Source of the DNA: an uncultured Prevotellaceae bacterium
Lineage (GTDB): Bacteria > Bacteroidota > Bacteroidia > Bacteroidales > Bacteroidaceae
Assembly: GCA_902800185.1 (NCBI GenBank)
Contig: CADCDK010000022.1
Location: 1 to 34,925 of the forward strand
DNA: 34,925 nucleotides
Reading direction: 5' to 3'
Each line of letters opens with the position of its first letter. The stretch's first letter is position 1. The notes beneath the pieces were generated by a model. That model made no database searches and had not been told where the DNA came from. It worked only from the letters and a program-made list of their open reading frames with translations. The position numbers and the translations under genes are program-made. Positions 5,769 through 13,426 of this stretch are shown one piece after another.

Positions 5769-7577
5769 TTACTCCTTGTACATTGCGTCGATGACGTCCT
5801 TATAATTCTTGCTCACCACGGGACGCTTTAGCTTGAGCGTGTTGGTGAGTTCTCCGTTCTCCATGGAGAAATGGTGTGGAATAAGTGCAATCCGCTTGAT
5901 TTGCTCATAGTGAGCCAGGCTCTGCTGCAAGGTGTCAACACGCTCCATGAGCATTTCATAGACTTTCTTGTTCTGGCAGAGTTCCTCACGGTTCTGGAAA
6001 CTCAGCCCGTGGTCGCGTGCCCACTCCTCGACAAGGCGGAACTCGGGCACCACCAGTGCTGAGACAAACTTGCGCTGGTCGGCAATGACGGCAATCTGGT
6101 CGATATACTTGTCAACGAGCAGCATGGCCTCGATCATCTGCGGTGCGATGTATTTTCCGTTGGAAGTCTTGTAGAGATCCTTGATGCGGTCGGTGAGGAA
6201 GAGCTCGCCATTGCGCATATAGCCGGCATCACCCGTACGGAAGAATCCGTCTTCGGTGAAGGCAGCGGCATTGGCGGCATCACGCTTGTAATATCCACGT
6301 GTGATGGTCGGTCCCTTGAGCAGGACCTCTCCATCCTCGGAGATGCGCACCTGGATGCCATGGATGGGACGGCCTACGGAACCAATGGTATAAGGTTCGC
6401 CCCGATGGTCGCACGAAACGGTAGCCAAACTCTCCGTCAGACCATATCCGACAATCATGTCGAGACCGATGGAATGGACGAATTCTTCAACTTCGGGCGA
6501 AACAGCGGCACCTGCTGTGGGGAAGAAATTGGCATTCTCCAGTCCAATCTGCTTGCGCACGAGACTCATGATGGTCTTATTGAGCATCTTGTACTCCAAG
6601 GCCAATGCCAACGAAGGCCGCTTGCCTCGGCTCAGGCACTCGATATTGTGCTTGCGTCCCACGGCCAGCGCATGACGGAACACCTTCTGCTGCAGGGGAC
6701 TGGAGTTGTCGATCTTCTCGCACACGGCCTGATAGACCTTCTCCCAGAAGCGCGGTACACTTGACATACACGTAGGATGTGTCTCGCGCATGGACTGCTG
6801 AATCTCCTTCGGATACGTGTTGATGATCATCTGTGCGCCCACGGTGAGGCAAAGATAGGACCATCCACGCTCGAAGATGTGTGCCAGTGGCAGGAAGTTG
6901 ATCACACGGTCGTTCTCCGTTACGGGGACACAACGCCCGTTGGCCTCCATCGCCGCATGATACTGGCTATAGGACAGCATCACGCCCTTCGACTCGCCCG
7001 TGGTTCCACTGGTATAGATGATGTTGCAGAGGTCTTCCTCGTTGGCCTCGCGCCATAGTCCCTCCACCTGCGTCTGTCTGGGCAGATTCTCGCCCAGCCC
7101 AATAAAGTCCTCAAAATAAAGGGCGTTGGGGTCGTGGGAAGAGATGCGCACGCTGCGGTCGAAGATGATGATTCGCTCCAGCGAAGGACACAAGGCAAAG
7201 ATGCGATGGGCCTTGTCATACTGCTCCTGCTCGCCCACAAAGAGGAAGCGCACGTTGGCATCCTTGACGACATACTGTATCTGCTGCTCACTTGATGTGG
7301 CATAAATCGGTATTGAAACCGCCCTGATGCCATAGGCACCGAAATCGGTGTAATAATACTGAATGCAGTTTTGCGAGAACACCGCAATCTTCTCCTGCGG
7401 CTGAATGCCCAGATTGAGCATGGCGTTTGACACTTGTTTCACGCGCAATGAGAACTGTTTCCAAGAGACAGTCTTCCACTCCAGCGACCCGAACATCCGA
7501 AACGTAAGCGCGGCACGACTGCCGTACCTCTTGGCTTGCTCATGAATAAGTACCGATAGATGACTTTTGTTCTGCAT
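5769..7577 (-). CDS. Long-chain fatty acid--CoA ligase (AMP-forming)
   Basis: The protein has 602 residues, the usual size for long-chain acyl-CoA synthetases. It activates fatty acids with ATP to acyl-adenylate and then acyl-CoA. Visible motifs are the P-loop-like AMP-binding signature YTSGTTGESKGVML, the VGYGLTES acyl-adenylate motif, the hinge region with FRTGDAGY and LTDRIKDLYKTSNGKYIAP, and a C-terminal LKLKRPVV segment. The frame can begin at a GTG at 7583, but the ATG at 7575-7577 is preferred because it lies about 16 nt behind a good promoter. The prfB gene follows after 5 bp. The chain length of the substrate cannot be inferred. Confidence 0.94.
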   Translation of the reverse strand: MQNKSHLSVLIHEQAKRYGSRAALTFRMFGSLEWKTVSWKQFSLRVKQVSNAMLNLGIQPQEKIAVFSQNCIQYYYTDFGAYGIRAVSIPIYATSSEQQIQYVVKDANVRFLFVGEQEQYDKAHRIFALCPSLERIIIFDRSVRISSHDPNALYFEDFIGLGENLPRQTQVEGLWREANEEDLCNIIYTSGTTGESKGVMLSYSQYHAAMEANGRCVPVTENDRVINFLPLAHIFERGWSYLCLTVGAQMIINTYPKEIQQSMRETHPTCMSSVPRFWEKVYQAVCEKIDNSSPLQQKVFRHALAVGRKHNIECLSRGKRPSLALALEYKMLNKTIMSLVRKQIGLENANFFPTAGAAVSPEVEEFVHSIGLDMIVGYGLTESLATVSCDHRGEPYTIGSVGRPIHGIQVRISEDGEVLLKGPTITRGYYKRDAANAAAFTEDGFFRTGDAGYMRNGELFLTDRIKDLYKTSNGKYIAPQMIEAMLLVDKYIDQIAVIADQRKFVSALVVPEFRLVEEWARDHGLSFQNREELCQNKKVYEMLMERVDTLQQSLAHYEQIKRIALIPHHFSMENGELTNTLKLKRPVVSKNYKDVIDAMYKE

Positions 7578-7599
7578 AGACACATTTTTATTAATTTAT

Positions 7600-7632
7600 G
7601 CAAAGATACGGCAATTCCGCCAAAACGCAAAA
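7600..7632 (-). promoter_or_regulatory. Promoter for the acyl-CoA ligase/prfB operon
   Basis: On the minus strand TTTTG (7628-7632) and TATCTTTGC (7600-7608) are separated by exactly 19 nt. This is a near-ideal Bacteroidota -33/-7 pair, and a short leader leads to the ATG at 7577. The -7 box of the divergent deacylase gene begins about 20 bp away, at 7653. Confidence 0.8.
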
Positions 7633-7652
7633 TAAAATTCAAATTTATTTCG

Positions 7653-7660
7653 TAACTTTG
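7653..7660 (+). promoter_or_regulatory. -7 box for the M20 deacylase gene
   Basis: TAACTTTG at 7653-7660 lies about 50 bp before the ATG at 7712. No clear TTTG is visible at the -33 distance, so this is a partial match to the Bacteroidota consensus. Confidence 0.55.
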
Positions 7661-7711
7661 CCCCAGAGAGTCCATTTCCGGCTCCTATAGAACACTCAAA
7701 TCATCTTGCCA

Positions 7712-8770
7712 ATGCATATCAATGACTATACGGAAGAAGCCGTCAGGCTATTGAAGGAACTCATTTCCATCCCCTCTGTGAGCCGTGACGAGACACGCGC
7801 GGCCGACCTGTTGGAACGGCGCATGCGCGAATACGGACTGCAACCTCAGCGCGAAGGGAACAACGTGTGGTGTCTGTCGCAAGACTTCGACCCAGCCCGC
7901 GAAACCGTCCTACTGAACGCACATATCGATACGGTGAAGCCCGTCAGCTCATGGACACGCCATCCATTTGAGCCCCAACAGGAGGGCGATGTCCTCTATG
8001 GTCTGGGCTCCAACGACTGCGGAGGCGGACTGGTCTCCCTGCTCCAGGTGTTTCGATATTTGCAGGATGTGGAAGATGGTATGAGGAACGTCATCTTCCT
8101 CGCTTCCGCTGAAGAAGAGGTGTCTGGAAAGGACGGCATTGTGAGGGCCCTGCCCCTGTTGCCGCACATCGATGTCGCCATCGTGGGTGAGCCGACGGGC
8201 ATGCAACCGGCCGTAGCGGAAAAGGGCCTGATGGTCATCGACATGATTGCACACGGCAAGAGCGGACATGCTGCACGCGGGGAAGGGGTGAACGCCATCT
8301 ACCAGATGCTGGACGACCTGTGCTGGATACGCGACTACCGCTTCGAGCGCGAGAGCCCCCTGCTCGGCCCCACCCTCATGCAGGCAACCGTAGTGAATGC
8401 CGGCACACAGCACAACGTGGTACCCGACGAGTGCCGGGCCATCATCGACGTGCGCACCAACGAGCTCTATACCAACGAGGAGGTGTTCGACATCATCCAC
8501 ACCCACGTCTCCTCGGAGGTCAAGCCCCGTTCCTTCCGCCTTTCCTCGTCGCACATCAGCCTGTCGCACCCGCTCATCCAGCGCTGCGTGGAACTGGGCA
8601 AGCAGCCCTTTGGCTCTCCCACCCTCTCCGACCAGGCCCTCATGTCGTTTCCCTCGTTTAAGATGGGCCCCGGCAGTTCGTCCCGCTCACACTCCGCCGA
8701 CGAGTTCATCCGCATCAGCGAAATCAGCGATTCCATCGACACTTACATCCAACTATTGGGTAAAAGCTAA
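7712..8770 (+). CDS. M20-family metallopeptidase, ArgE-like N-acyl amino-acid deacylase
   Basis: The protein has 352 residues with a complete set of M20 di-zinc residues. H71 and D73 lie in NAHIDTVKP, bridging D102 in GLGSNDCGGG, the catalytic pair E134/E135 in ASAEEEVSG, E160 in IVGEPT, H186 in the dimerisation insert (GKSGHAARG), and a final His in SSRSHSADEF. The closest architecture is ArgE/DapE-type deacylase. In Bacteroidales the arginine pathway is known to use succinylated intermediates (N-succinylornithine transcarbamylase of B. fragilis), so an N-succinyl- or N-acetyl-citrulline/ornithine deacylase is the likely role; the exact substrate is inference. The ATG at 7712 is preferred over the in-frame TTG at 7706. 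No other arginine genes are adjacent. Confidence 0.88.
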   Translation: MHINDYTEEAVRLLKELISIPSVSRDETRAADLLERRMREYGLQPQREGNNVWCLSQDFDPARETVLLNAHIDTVKPVSSWTRHPFEPQQEGDVLYGLGSNDCGGGLVSLLQVFRYLQDVEDGMRNVIFLASAEEEVSGKDGIVRALPLLPHIDVAIVGEPTGMQPAVAEKGLMVIDMIAHGKSGHAARGEGVNAIYQMLDDLCWIRDYRFERESPLLGPTLMQATVVNAGTQHNVVPDECRAIIDVRTNELYTNEEVFDIIHTHVSSEVKPRSFRLSSSHISLSHPLIQRCVELGKQPFGSPTLSDQALMSFPSFKMGPGSSSRSHSADEFIRISEISDSIDTYIQLLGKS

Positions 8771-8813
8771 GGGAGCAAAAGGAGGGCGGAAAAGATAAAA
8801 AAAACAAAAAACG

Positions 8814-8843
8814 GATTCCATAGCAACAAGGCTTTATGGAATC
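8814..8843. promoter_or_regulatory. 9-bp inverted repeat just upstream of the DUF4292 -7 box
   Basis: GATTCCATA (8814-8822) is mirrored by TATGGAATC (8835-8843) around a 12-nt loop. It falls across the position where the -33 element of the downstream promoter should be. It lacks a T-run, so an operator or an mRNA 3' hairpin of the deacylase gene is more likely than a classical terminator. Confidence 0.5.
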
Positions 8844-8857
8844 TCGGAAAAATTGCG

Positions 8858-8865
8858 TAATTTTG
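8858..8865 (+). promoter_or_regulatory. -7 box for the DUF4292/EnvC-like operon
   Basis: TAATTTTG at 8858-8865 fits the TAnnTTTG consensus and lies about 60 bp before the ATG at 8927. The -33 position is poor and is overlapped by the 8814-8843 dyad. Confidence 0.55.
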
Positions 8866-8926
8866 CAGCTTCGTAAGGCCACGGCCTAACAGATTTCATT
8901 CATCAACCGACTCTTTTCATACAGAT

Positions 8927-9841
8927 ATGAGAACTCGACACATAGTCAATACAACGATTGCACTGGCCCTCACCATCCTCTTAGGAGCCTGTGCGTCCAA
9001 GAAAGCCGCCACAGAAGTCACGGGCACAACAGCCAAGTCAGCCAAGTCAACCAAGAACACCGTCGTCGAAACGGCATCCCCCGAGGTGAAGCAACTGGCC
9101 TACACCAAGAAGGTGGTTGACAATGCCGTCTATGCCAAGAATATCGTGGGATCGATGCAGTTCAATCTCAAGACGGGTTCCAAGGACATCAGCGTGCCGG
9201 GCTCCCTGCACATGCGACTCAATGAGGTCATCCGACTGCAGCTGTTCCTCCCCCTGCTCGGCACCGAGGTAGGACGGTTGGAGTTCACACCCGACTATGT
9301 GTTGGTCGTTGACCGCATCCACAAGGAATACATACAGGCAAGCTACACGCAGGTGGACTTCCTCAATCAGAACGGACTGAGCTTCTATAGCCTGCAGGCA
9401 CTGTTCTGGAACCAGCTGACGGTGCCCGGCACGAAGACGCTGAACGAGAAAGACCTCAGCAGATTCAGTGTAGAGCTTGACAAAGGCGGAACGAATGTTC
9501 CCCTGACGCTTGCCAACGGCAAGATGTCCTACCGCTGGACAACCGAGCAGGCCACCGGCAGAATCCTGCAGGCACTGGTGACCTACGTCAGCAACCAGAC
9601 GGGGCGCTCACAGCTGACGTGGGACTACTCCAACTTCAAATCCGTCGGGCCGAAATCCTTTCCTGCCAAGCAGGTGTTCAGCTTCTCCTCCGCCGCCGTG
9701 CAGAAAGGGGCTCCAACAACCGTCACCATCAGTATGAGCGAGGTCAAGACCGACGACAAGTGGGAGGCACGCACAACCGTCTCCAACAAATACAAGCGTG
9801 TGGAAGCACAAGACATTTTAGGCAAGCTTCTCAAGATGTAA
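8927..9841 (+). CDS. DUF4292-family lipoprotein
   Basis: The protein has 304 residues. A signal peptide ends in the lipobox LLGACASKK with the lipidated cysteine at residue 22. A short Lys/Thr/Ala-rich linker follows, and then a beta-rich body with segments such as IVGSMQFNLKTGS, SLHMRLNEVIRLQLFLPLLGTEVGRLEF and YSLQALFWNQL. This matches the DUF4292 family of Bacteroidota, which has a LolA/LolB-like beta fold and is commonly found beside EnvC-like proteins, as here (52 bp upstream). A role in outer-membrane lipoprotein or envelope maintenance is inference from fold and context. Confidence 0.85.
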   Translation: MRTRHIVNTTIALALTILLGACASKKAATEVTGTTAKSAKSTKNTVVETASPEVKQLAYTKKVVDNAVYAKNIVGSMQFNLKTGSKDISVPGSLHMRLNEVIRLQLFLPLLGTEVGRLEFTPDYVLVVDRIHKEYIQASYTQVDFLNQNGLSFYSLQALFWNQLTVPGTKTLNEKDLSRFSVELDKGGTNVPLTLANGKMSYRWTTEQATGRILQALVTYVSNQTGRSQLTWDYSNFKSVGPKSFPAKQVFSFSSAAVQKGAPTTVTISMSEVKTDDKWEARTTVSNKYKRVEAQDILGKLLKM

Positions 9842-9893
9842 CTCTTCCCCCTATATATAACTAAGGTATAAGGATATACAAAAAAGTGTAAGA

Positions 9894-11498
9894 ATGAAAC
9901 ACTGCATGCCCTCTTTCCTGCTTACGCTGGCTCTGACCCTGGTGCTGGCACAGCCCCTCTATGCACAACAGCGTAAAACGGGAACAAGAACAACCAAGAC
10001 GGCTACCAAAACAACCAAAAAGCCCACAACCACCAAGAAGAAAACCACCAAACCTGCCACGCAGAACAAGACATACACCACCCCCACCATCAAAGGACTG
10101 CAAAACCAACGCAGTAAGATTCAGGGCGAGATCAAGCGACAGGAGAAGGCACTGCAGGCCAACCGCGCAGACGTGAAGAAGCGCCTGCAGAACCTCATGG
10201 TGCTCAACTCCGCCATCACCGAGCGGCAGAAGAGCATCAACGACATACAGCAAGACATCAATTCCATCGATGGCGACATCGACCTGCTCAACACCCAGCT
10301 CATCACCCTACAGACCCAGCTGGCCGAGCGCAAGGCGAAATACCTGAAGTCCATCCGATACATGGCCCGCAACCACAACGTGCAAGACAAGATGATGTTC
10401 ATCTTCTCGGCCAAGAATCTCACGCAGATGTTCCGCCGGCTGCGCTTCGTCAGGCAGTATGCGTCGTTCCAGCGCGCACAGGGCGAGGCTGTCATGGCCA
10501 AACAGCGCCAAGTAAACGAGAAGCAGCAACAGCTGGAGGCCGCACGAAACGAGAAGCATACCCTACTGCAGAAAGACCAGAAAGAACGCACCGCCCTGCA
10601 AGGACAGCAAGACGAACAGCAGAAGATGGTCTCCACGCTGCAGAAACAGCAGAAAGCCATACAAGGAATCATTGACGAACAGAAAAAGAAAGATGCCGCA
10701 TTGAACGCCCAGATTGACCGTCTGGTAGCCGAAGAAGTGGCCAAGGCCGCTGCACGGGCCGCCGCCGAAGCCAAGCGCAAGGCTGCCGCTGAAGCCGAAG
10801 CGAAGCGCAAAGCAGAAGAGCTGGCACGCAAGAAAGCCGCTGCCGAGGCTGCGGCACGAGAGAACGCACGTCGCATTGCCGAAGCCAAGGCACGCGAAGA
10901 GAAAGCGAAGGCTGCGGCAAGAGAGGCCAAGGAAGCCGACCGTGCCCGTGCTGAACAGGCTGCCAAGCAAGCCGAAGCCGAGCGCAAGGCGGCAGAGCTG
11001 AAAGCCCGTACCGACGAGGAACGCTCGAAGAAGGAGCTGGCCAGCGTCAAGAAAGAGGTGGAAGAAAGTGGAATGATGACTTCGGTGGACCGCAAACTGA
11101 GCGGTGGCTTCGAGTCAAACAAGGGTCGTCTGCCCGTTCCTGTAACAGGTTCTTATAAGCTTGTCAGCCACTTCGGACAGTACAACGTCGATGGACTGCG
11201 CAACGTCACTCTCGACAACAAGGGCATCAACATTCTCGGTACGCCAGGCTGTCAGGCCCGTAGCATTTATGATGGTGAGGTGAGTGCCGTGTTCCAATAT
11301 GCCGGAACCTACGTCGTGATGGTTCGTCATGGCGGTTACATCTCGGTTTACTGTAACCTGCGCTCCGTCAGTGTCAGCCGCGGACAACACGTAACAACGC
11401 GCCAGACACTGGGAACCGTCGGCACCGATAATATTCTGCAGTTCCAGCTGCGTCGGGGAACAGCCAAGCTGAACCCCGAGCAGTGGATTGCTCGATGA
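9894..11498 (+). CDS. EnvC-like murein hydrolase activator with degenerate LytM (M23) domain
   Basis: The protein has 534 residues. It has a signal peptide (cleaved near PLYAQQ), a Lys/Thr-rich low-complexity stretch (about 25-65), and a long coiled coil (about 70-260). An Ala/Lys/Glu-rich helix (about 275-375) follows, and then a C-terminal LytM/M23 fold (about 415-534). The peptidase zinc ligands look lost: the place of the first His/Asp pair reads LDNKGINI and the HxH motif reads ILQFQLRR. This is the pattern of EnvC/NlpD-type activators that switch on amidases at the division site rather than cutting peptidoglycan themselves. It follows the DUF4292 gene by 52 bp, probably in one operon, and converges on the downstream kinase gene with 7 bp between the stops. 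Confidence 0.87.
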   Translation: MKHCMPSFLLTLALTLVLAQPLYAQQRKTGTRTTKTATKTTKKPTTTKKKTTKPATQNKTYTTPTIKGLQNQRSKIQGEIKRQEKALQANRADVKKRLQNLMVLNSAITERQKSINDIQQDINSIDGDIDLLNTQLITLQTQLAERKAKYLKSIRYMARNHNVQDKMMFIFSAKNLTQMFRRLRFVRQYASFQRAQGEAVMAKQRQVNEKQQQLEAARNEKHTLLQKDQKERTALQGQQDEQQKMVSTLQKQQKAIQGIIDEQKKKDAALNAQIDRLVAEEVAKAAARAAAEAKRKAAAEAEAKRKAEELARKKAAAEAAARENARRIAEAKAREEKAKAAAREAKEADRARAEQAAKQAEAERKAAELKARTDEERSKKELASVKKEVEESGMMTSVDRKLSGGFESNKGRLPVPVTGSYKLVSHFGQYNVDGLRNVTLDNKGINILGTPGCQARSIYDGEVSAVFQYAGTYVVMVRHGGYISVYCNLRSVSVSRGQHVTTRQTLGTVGTDNILQFQLRRGTAKLNPEQWIAR

Positions 11499-11505
11499 CC
11501 ACAGC

Positions 11506-13005
11506 TTACGTGAACAGGTTCAGCACGAAGCGTGTGCCCTTGGTAAACTGAGGATCAATCTCCAGATCGCCCTTCATCTTCAGTGCCATCTGCTTGCAAA
11601 TAGGCAAGCCAAGACCGTCACCCTTGGCCAAATCCTTGATCTCAAGGAAGGGCTTGAAGATGTCCTCACGTCTTTCTTCGGGAATACCGCATCCCGTATC
11701 GGAAACGATGAACTGATGCTTGTGCGGGCCGCGTTTCTTGAAATCCAGGTAGATGCTTCCGCCATCGGGTGTGTACTCAATGGCATTGTTCAGCAAGTGA
11801 AGCAGGATATGAGAAACATACTCCTTGTTGATGGGGGCGGTCATCTTGGGAATGTCAACCTTCAGCGCCACGCCATCCTTCATCTTTCCGCGAATCTGCT
11901 CCGTGATCTCCTCACAGAACTGCTGTATCGGTGTATCTTCCTGTTCCACTTCCGACTCCGGCGTATTCTCCAGATTCGACAGTGTCTGGATATGCTGACA
12001 GAAGTCCAGCAGGGCCTGCACCTCAGGCTGACGGCTGTCGAGTTTCTTCAGCGTCGGCTCCAGCTGGGCAGAAATATTACTGATAAACTTGGCCTTCAAA
12101 GCATTGCTGTCATTGGCGAGCTTGATGACGTTCTTCTGCTTGCGGGTCAACAAGATGAAGCGCAACAGGATCAGCGCACCCACAACCAAGGCTGCCACCA
12201 AACCGGCAATCAACACACAAAGTCCAATGATAATCATCTGGCGAGTGCCCAGTGAGCTGTCTTTCTCGGCAATGATTGTCTCATTGTCGGCAATCTGCTT
12301 CTTCAGCGCACCCAACTCATCAGCTTTCTTCTGAGCATTGACAGAGTCCTTCCAAGCCAGGTAGGTACTGTACGATTCGGCAACCATGCTGGCACTTCCG
12401 GAACGGCGCGCACTGGCAATCAGGGCCTGGTATGCCTCGTCGATCTTGTCATACTCCTTCGTTGCCGTCAGCTTGGACGACATCTCCTTGAAAGCGGCAT
12501 TGCCCTGGGTATTCATGCCGAAAGTATAATAGTAGATAGCCTTGTTATACAGGTAGTCATTCTTCACGGCCTCGTCCTTAGAAGCATTGGCATAACGCTC
12601 CATGGTATTCAGTTGCTCCAGAGCCGTGGCGCTACGCTTCATCCTGACGTACATGGCCATGCGCTCTTTCGTTGTCTGATAACGCAGAGCGGCACGCGCA
12701 CTCTCATTCAACCTGGCCGAAGCGATGGACTGGTCTATATTACGCAACAAGTCGAAAGCCTCCTTATACTCGTTCTGCTTATAATACGAGGCCGCAGCCT
12801 GCACACCACAGTCAACACCTTCTTTCACTTGGCCTTTCCTTACATAATCCTCATAGGCACGGATATACAAGGAACGGGCAGCAACACTTCCCTTGCCCGC
12901 AGCCTCAGCACGTTGCTGTAACTCGCTTTTTTCTTCTGCTTGCATACAAAGTGAGAAGCAACAGAAAAACAAGCTCAAAGATAAAACAAAAAACTTCCTA
13001 TTCAT
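11506..13005 (-). CDS. TPR-containing sensor histidine-kinase-like protein, phosphoacceptor His not visible
   Basis: The protein has 499 residues. It has a signal peptide (1-22), helical TPR-like repeats in the presumed periplasm (about 25-215), a short coiled coil (225-250), a transmembrane helix (about 256-287) and cytoplasmic kinase modules. The ATPase domain looks complete: N-box LLHLLNNAIEYTPDGG (401-416), G1 SDTGCGIPEER and G2 GDGLGLPIC. The segment that should be the H-box reads FISNISAQLEPTLKKL (307-322), with Ala at 313 where the canonical S-H-E-L-R-T-P histidine sits. The ATG at 13003-13005 is preferred over a TTG at 13029, which falls inside the promoter box. No response regulator is adjacent, so the protein is an orphan here. 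It may be a pseudokinase partner or may phosphorylate elsewhere. Confidence 0.85.
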   Translation of the reverse strand: MNRKFFVLSLSLFFCCFSLCMQAEEKSELQQRAEAAGKGSVAARSLYIRAYEDYVRKGQVKEGVDCGVQAAASYYKQNEYKEAFDLLRNIDQSIASARLNESARAALRYQTTKERMAMYVRMKRSATALEQLNTMERYANASKDEAVKNDYLYNKAIYYYTFGMNTQGNAAFKEMSSKLTATKEYDKIDEAYQALIASARRSGSASMVAESYSTYLAWKDSVNAQKKADELGALKKQIADNETIIAEKDSSLGTRQMIIIGLCVLIAGLVAALVVGALILLRFILLTRKQKNVIKLANDSNALKAKFISNISAQLEPTLKKLDSRQPEVQALLDFCQHIQTLSNLENTPESEVEQEDTPIQQFCEEITEQIRGKMKDGVALKVDIPKMTAPINKEYVSHILLHLLNNAIEYTPDGGSIYLDFKKRGPHKHQFIVSDTGCGIPEERREDIFKPFLEIKDLAKGDGLGLPICKQMALKMKGDLEIDPQFTKGTRFVLNLFT

Positions 13006-13025
13006 ATTTTTCACTTTAAATCGGG

Positions 13026-13034
13026 GCAAAGATA
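13026..13034 (-). promoter_or_regulatory. -7 box for the TPR kinase gene
   Basis: On the minus strand TATCTTTGC (13026-13034) fits the Bacteroidota -7 consensus and gives a leader of about 15 nt to the ATG at 13005. The -33 match is weak. Confidence 0.6.
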
Positions 13035-13105
13035 CAAATAAATGATTGAAAAAGCATCATAAATCGCCATTTATTTTCAGTTTCACGCCCCATTCGCTTA
13101 CAAAA

Positions 13106-13134
13106 TGTCAGTACCAAGGGGGTTGGTACTGACA
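13106..13134. repeat. 12-bp perfect inverted repeat with GGGGG loop
   Basis: TGTCAGTACCAA (13106-13117) is followed by five G and then TTGGTACTGACA (13123-13134). The half-site TGTCA-GTAC recurs with one extra base in the dyad at 13315-13340, so the two palindromes may be related binding sites. Confidence 0.9.
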
Positions 13135-13314
13135 GTTCCAAGTTTTGTCCTCTCGCTGGTACTGAGAATTCCACTCAGTGGTACTCACGCTACCAGGCCG
13201 TGGGAACAAGCCTACCGCTCTGTGGAAGCGGGCGCAAAAAATAACCGATCATAAATACGAAAACAGGGACCAAGTCTCTTGGTCATCAGTGTAAAATAAT
13301 TACACATAATTACA

Positions 13315-13340
13315 TGTCACGTACATGTGTGTACATGACA
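13315..13340. repeat. Imperfect 11-bp inverted repeat (TGTCAcGTACA/TGTACaTGACA)
   Basis: TGTCACGTACA (13315-13325) faces TGTACATGACA (13330-13340) across TGTG, with one mismatch. It contains two GTACAT motifs spaced exactly 10 bp apart (13321 and 13331). Further GTACAT/ATGTAC copies lie at 13369 and 13394. Confidence 0.85.
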
Positions 13341-13391
13341 CACTATGTATATATATATAAATAAATAAATGTACGTTTTATGTTAAAAAAC

Positions 13392-13422
13392 TTGTACATG
13401 TTAAAAATTGTGCGTACCTTTG
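13392..13422 (+). promoter_or_regulatory. Promoter of the fimbrial/giant-adhesin operon
   Basis: TTG (13392-13394) and TACCTTTG (13415-13422) are separated by 20 nt, a good Bacteroidota -33/-7 pair. The first ATG lies only 4 nt after the -7 box. A near-palindrome AACTTGTACATGTT (13389-13402) overlaps the -33 element and could be an operator. Confidence 0.75.
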
Positions 13423-13426
13423 CAGC

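Larger units (their letters stand above)
13006..13426. other. 421-bp intergenic region with stacked inverted repeats between the TPR kinase and the fimbrial operon
   Basis: No gene was found here. From left to right it contains the kinase promoter (minus strand) and a 12-bp perfect palindrome with a GGGGG loop (13106-13134). Next come three TGGTACT copies (13124, 13157, 13179) and small dyads at 13215-13231 (CCGCT/AGCGG), 13268-13284 (GACCAAG/CTTGGTC) and 13289-13305 (GTGTAA/TTACAC). An imperfect 11-bp dyad lies at 13315-13340. Finally there is an AT-rich run and the fimbrial promoter. The density of dyads suggests a regulatory region for the fimbrial operon. Confidence 0.8.

Noticed and set aside
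4873-5805. 310-residue plus-strand frame opposite prfB
   Set aside because: prfB is unmistakable on the other strand. The antisense product is His/Leu-rich with no recognisable domain.
10121-11122. 333-residue minus-strand frame, Ser/Ala/Arg-rich
   Set aside because: It is the antisense image of the Ala/Lys/Glu-rich helix of the EnvC-like protein, and its low-complexity composition mirrors that segment.
13006-13029. TTG start at 13029 for the TPR kinase
   Set aside because: It lies inside the -7 box. The ATG at 13005 begins directly with the signal peptide.
13215-13231. Intrinsic terminator
   Set aside because: The stem is only 5 bp and is followed by an A-run rather than a T-run on the plus strand; no suitable T-run lies on the correct side for the minus strand either.
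13106-13340. Invertible promoter (phase-variation switch) upstream of the fimbrial operon
   Set aside because: The two outer palindromes share only a short half-site, the identified promoter lies outside the segment, and no invertase gene is in the window. It is kept only as something to test with long reads.
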